Assembly: GCA_016213935.1 (NCBI GenBank)
Contig: JACQZG010000033.1
Span: forward strand, 1-34,737
DNA: 34,737 bases
DNA from: Nitrospirota bacterium
Lineage (GTDB): Bacteria; Nitrospirota; Thermodesulfovibrionia; UBA6902
Direction: 5' to 3'
Positions 32,724 to 34,737 of the stretch are shown here, one piece after another; position 1 is the first letter of the stretch; every line of letters starts with the position of its first letter. The position numbers and the translations under genes are program-made. The notes under the pieces were generated by a model. It was not told where the DNA came from and ran no database searches. It saw only the letters and a list, made by a program, of their open reading frames with translations.

Positions 32724-32848
32724 TGGCAAGCTCACTGACGAGTGCCACTGCAAGACATGAGAAAGGAAAAAGACAGTTTGAAAATCATAAAACATAATCA
32801 GGCTAAAAAAGCGCCGTGCGGTTCGATTTCATCTGCAGCGCGTTATGT
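32718..32848 (-). repeat. attC-like site 1 (distal, degenerate)
   Basis: Read on the minus strand it begins with ACATAAC (32848-32842), which contains the MazF stop codon. An imperfect palindrome follows, with GAACCGCAC on one arm and GTGGCACTCGTCAGTG on the other. It ends near ATTAATC (32724-32718), where a GTT core would be expected. The inner part is nearly identical to site 2 (CAAACTGTCTTTTTCCTTTC, then CAGTGGCACTCGTCAGTGA). The final core is degenerate and overlaps the stop codon of the protease gene. ACATAAC is the exact complement of GTTATGT, with which the MazF cassette begins at site 2, as integron cassettes require. Confidence 0.55.
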
Positions 32849-33181
32849 CCCGATTATTTCATTCAGCCCTTCGACTACTTGAGCAAGTTCTTCTGGAGAT
32901 ACTCTTCCAAGTTTCTTCCCGATTCTCTCAACAGAAAGAGTTCGTATCTGGCTAATCTTTACCCATGATCGTTTTGGTAGTTTTTCAGTTTTCAGCTCCA
33001 GCGTCAAAGGGAAACCTGCTCTCTGCGGCTGGCTGGTTAGTGCCATCGCTATGACAGTCCCAGAATGTTCGTTAAATATATCTTGACTTAAGATTAAAAC
33101 AGGCCGCATGCCTGCTTGCTCATGGCCACGCACGGGATTTAAGTCTGCCCATCGAATCTCACCCCTTAGTATTTTGGCCAT
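32843..33181 (-). CDS. MazF/PemK-type mRNA interferase toxin
   Basis: A 112-residue MazF/PemK toxin, a ribosome-independent mRNA endonuclease. Seen are ILRGEIRWADLNPVRGHEQA with the conserved GE-x-W-x-x-x-x-P...G-x-E-Q, MRPVLILSQDIFNE, AMALTSQPQRAG and SWVKISQIRTLS. The catalytic arginine region (G-H-E-Q-A-G-x-R-P) is intact. The start overlaps the antitoxin stop by 16 bases. The TAA stop lies inside the first core box of the attC-like site that follows. Confidence 0.92.
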   Translation of the reverse strand: MAKILRGEIRWADLNPVRGHEQAGMRPVLILSQDIFNEHSGTVIAMALTSQPQRAGFPLTLELKTEKLPKRSWVKISQIRTLSVERIGKKLGRVSPEELAQVVEGLNEIIGT

Positions 33182-33408
33182 TCGCTTAAATCCTCGGTTA
33201 ATCCTTCTTCAGCCATAGCTTTCTCAAAAGCCGGATCCAATTTGGCACATTCTTTCGCCAACCGATTGCGCTCTAATCTTTCTATTTTATCGTTCACAGC
33301 TTCTTGAATTGCTTGGCTACGATTTAAAAAGATGTTCTCATGGACAAGATGGTCCAAACGTTGAATAGAATCTTGCTCAAGGGTTATTGCAATTTTTGCT
33401 TTACTCAT
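33166..33408 (-). CDS. Ribbon-helix-helix antitoxin partner of MazF
   Basis: An 80-residue protein with an N-terminal ribbon-helix-helix fold (KIAITLEQDSIQRLDHLVHE, then NRSQAIQEAVNDKIERL) and an acidic tail (EEGLTEDLSEWPKY) of the sort that wraps the toxin. GGGAGGTGA precedes the ATG. It is the first gene of its cassette-like unit and would autoregulate with MazF. Bases 33409-33482 ahead of it hold its leader, with palindrome-like GGTATTCGGTATGATAAG. Confidence 0.88.
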   Translation of the reverse strand: MSKAKIAITLEQDSIQRLDHLVHENIFLNRSQAIQEAVNDKIERLERNRLAKECAKLDPAFEKAMAEEGLTEDLSEWPKY

Positions 33409-33482
33409 ATATTCACCTCCCGGTATTACTACTTATCATACCGAATACCGGGAAGGCGGTCAAGGTGTTCTCTTCCGTCTGG

Positions 33483-33617
33483 ACATAACGACTGAAGTCA
33501 CTGACGAGTGCCACTGCAAAGACATAAGAAAGGAAAAAGACAGTTTGGAAACCTTAAAGCTCTGCTGATCTGAAAAAGCGTCCTGTGGCACTCGTTCACG
33601 TGCATCTGGTGTTAGGT
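33483..33617 (-). repeat. attC-like site 2 (complete)
   Basis: 135 bases forming an imperfect palindrome. On the minus strand it opens with ACCTAAC (33617-33611), matching the integron consensus RYYYAAC, and closes with GTTATGT (33489-33483). The inner arms ACGAGTGCCAC and GTGGCACTCGT pair perfectly over 11 bases, and the outer arms pair with a few bulged bases, as in attC sites. It starts three bases after the RelE stop and ends before the leader of the MazF antitoxin. Length is within the known attC range (about 57-141 bases). Confidence 0.65.
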
Positions 33618-33619
33618 TT

Positions 33620-33940
33620 TTATAAAAACCTTTCTATTAAAATGTCATCCGTGCTTCTTCTTGAATCAATTACGGCAAGAACGTAAACCATTTGATCAGA
33701 TGTCCTGTAGATAACTCGCCAAGGTGAAATGATTAATTCTCGATAACTCAATATGCCATATGCTTTAAGCTCTGGAACGATTCTGCCTCTATCCGGGAAA
33801 TGATTCAATGTCTTACATTTTGATTTTATTTTATCAAAGATGGCAATTGCTGTATCAACGTTATCTTGGGAAATATAATCAACAATGTTTTTTAAATCTT
33901 TACTCGCTGGCTGAGCCCACTCAACCCCGAATCTTTTCAT
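33620..33940 (-). CDS. RelE/ParE-family toxin
   Basis: A 106-residue RelE/ParE superfamily protein. The N-terminal FGVEWAQPASKDLKNIVDYI, the NHFPDRGRIVPELKAYGILS segment and the YRELIISPWRVIYRT strand are standard, with the usual RRS near the end (VIDSRRSTDDIL). RelE-type members cleave ribosome-bound mRNA and ParE-type members poison gyrase; sequence alone does not decide. The start is three bases after the antitoxin stop. An attC-like site follows its stop directly. Confidence 0.9.
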   Translation of the reverse strand: MKRFGVEWAQPASKDLKNIVDYISQDNVDTAIAIFDKIKSKCKTLNHFPDRGRIVPELKAYGILSYRELIISPWRVIYRTSDQMVYVLAVIDSRRSTDDILIERFL

Positions 33941-33943
33941 GGT

Positions 33944-34231
33944 CTATTTGTGCGCCTTCCTTTTCATTAAATCTTCATCAAGTTGCCTGAAAAGGTCTTC
34001 TTGTTTTATGGTGTCCCCTTTTTGAACGGCTTTTTCCCCGTGAGCCAATATTCTCATCAAGTTTAGAGAATTGATTGTTTTTTCATAGGACTCAGCGTCT
34101 TGAATAACTGCTCGTGGTTCACCATTTTGAGTAATTATCACCGGCCTATGAGTTTCGTTGATTTGGGATATTAGATCAGCAGACCGGGACTTCAAATAAG
34201 AAATGGGTTTAATGTCTTCTTTGATTTTCAT
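33944..34231 (-). CDS. Phd/YefM-family antitoxin
   Basis: A 95-residue Phd/YefM antitoxin. The N-terminal DNA-binding half reads KPISYLKSRSADLISQINET, then RPVIITQNGEPRAVIQDAES, the usual family core. The C-terminal part (DTIKQEDLFRQLDEDLMKRK) would bind the RelE/ParE toxin encoded next. GGAGGT lies ten bases ahead of the ATG. The upstream TTTGGTACTATTAATGG stretch may be the operator. Confidence 0.92.
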   Translation of the reverse strand: MKIKEDIKPISYLKSRSADLISQINETHRPVIITQNGEPRAVIQDAESYEKTINSLNLMRILAHGEKAVQKGDTIKQEDLFRQLDEDLMKRKAHK

Positions 34232-34287
34232 TGAATTACCTCCAGTCCATTAATAGTACCAAATATGGCCTGAATGATCAATCGTTG

Positions 34288-34464
34288 TCATTCTGCGTAA
34301 AACCCAACGAGTCTGTAGAAAAAGTCTGTTTTGCTCAAAAAGTGTCTTGTGGTTCGATTTATAAATGGATGACAAACTACCAGTTCATCCAATAATAATT
34401 TCTTAAGATGTGAATTCCCTTCCCGGAAGTGAGATATCCAGATTGAGGTATCAACAAGAATCAT
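34288..34464 (-). pseudogene. VapC PIN-domain toxin, truncated after about 35 residues
   Basis: The reading frame starts MILVDTSIWISHFREGNSHL, continues KKLLLDELVVCHPFI, then turns into residues encoded by the attC-like repeat and stops at residue 58. The first 35 residues match VapC toxins, including the first catalytic Asp (D5), but the remaining 90 or more residues and other catalytic acids are missing. The ATG lies three bases after the antitoxin stop. The break coincides with the edge of the repeat at about 34360, so a deletion joined toxin and repeat. Confidence 0.7.
34302..34360 (-). repeat. attC-like site 3 (proximal, truncated)
   Basis: On the minus strand it opens AAATCGAACCACAAGACACT, closely matching AAATCGAACCGCACGGCGCT of site 1. 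It closes with CTCGTTGGGT, where GTTGGGT (34308-34302) fits the integron consensus GTTRRRY. The outer part of the first arm is missing, lost with the end of vapC. The first bases of the Phd/RelE unit (TTGGGT) are complementary at six of seven positions to ACCTAAC, the opening box of site 2. Confidence 0.5.
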
Positions 34465-34466
34465 TG

Positions 34467-34664
34467 CTAATTGCTCGTAGTACGTCTTCTGGGAATCTGT
34501 CGAAGTCCCTTTTCAGTTCCGCCGAGTTCAGCAAGTCTCCTTGCACTCTCACGAGTAATCAATGCTTCAAGTCCCAATCTCACCAAAGATGTCTTCTCAG
34601 TAATTCCGGTAAGTTTTGCTGCCTTCTTAAGAATCTTGTCATCTATGTTTAATGTCGTTTTCAT
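34467..34664 (-). CDS. VapB-type antitoxin
   Basis: A 65-residue VapB (DUF2191-like) antitoxin. MKTTLNIDDKILKKAAKLTG, then KTSLVRLGLEALITRESARR is the ribbon-helix-helix part, and the tail ELGGTEKGLRQIPRRR would bind the PIN toxin. The upstream bases (TAGTCCATATTAGTACATATG) look like an operator, with no clear ribosome site. Its toxin gene is destroyed, so it is an orphan antitoxin. Bases 34665-34737 hold only this promoter region. Confidence 0.85.
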   Translation of the reverse strand: MKTTLNIDDKILKKAAKLTGITEKTSLVRLGLEALITRESARRLAELGGTEKGLRQIPRRRTTSN

Positions 34665-34737
34665 ATGTACTAATATGGACTAAAGATATGTGCATGTCAA
34701 GCAATTTCTTTGAAGATAATGCCTTAAATCAGCGGAT

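Noticed and set aside
32718..34360. CRISPR array reading of the three repeats
   Set aside because: The repeats are long, divergent and palindromic, and the intervals are whole genes of 0.6-0.7 kb, not short spacers.

Overview
The window reads as a chromosomal piece of an uncultivated, diderm, probably anaerobic or microaerophilic bacterium. A Nitrospirota (Thermodesulfovibrionia-like) or deltaproteobacterium-like origin is my best guess. It rests on the gene mix: a PAS/LuxR-type regulator tail, a three-gene succinate dehydrogenase/fumarate reductase, a multihaem cytochrome c, a BamD lipoprotein, DUF3568 and DUF2769 proteins, and many radical-SAM cysteine clusters. No rRNA or ribosomal marker is present, so the placement is inference. 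Most genes have strong AGGAGG-type ribosome sites; ATG starts dominate, and TAA, TGA and TAG are all used as stops.

Layout. 1-405: end of an IS3-family element that has cut a PAS/LuxR-type regulator. 544-1008: single-domain response regulator. 1028-4008 (minus): sdhC-sdhA-sdhB. 4141-10653 (plus): a complete oxidative plus non-oxidative pentose phosphate block (gnd, tal, zwf, tkt, pgl), then a small cysteine-rich DUF2769 protein. 10996-12616: DUF47 accessory protein and PiT phosphate transporter. 12613-17059: tsaC, a DUF3568 lipoprotein, a siroheme-synthase N-domain gene, bamD (interrupted by an in-frame amber codon), tRNA-Asp, tRNA-Val, cysK and yajQ. 17177-22625: a cupin-like protein, a glutaredoxin-like fragment, a ferritin-like protein, a hexahaem cytochrome, a Met-rich secreted protein and a copper ATPase. 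22627-25110: an AT-richer patch with a secreted orphan, an MNT/HEPN pair, an AbrB/PIN pair with a broken toxin, and a 46-bp perfect duplication. 25162-27178: a lipoprotein and radA. 27464-31389: a two-gene radical-SAM unit closed by a strong terminator. 31476-32723: a secreted trypsin-like protease with TPR repeats. 32724-34664: a toxin-antitoxin array separated by attC-like repeats.

Two regions stand out. The first is the 802-residue fusion at 27464-29872. It joins a PqqD-like region, a radical-SAM/SPASM enzyme and an ArsM/AS3MT-type arsenite methyltransferase carrying all four arsenic-binding cysteines. It is followed by a B12-binding-type radical-SAM protein. Together they look like an undescribed organoarsenical (or other thiol-metalloid) modification system. 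The second is the right end. There, RHH-MazF and Phd-RelE modules sit between imperfect palindromes whose core boxes pair as integron gene-cassette attC sites should, which suggests a small cassette cluster whose integrase lies outside the window.

Several genes show decay: the IS-cut regulator, two truncated VapC toxins, the glutaredoxin remnant, and the amber codon in the normally essential bamD.
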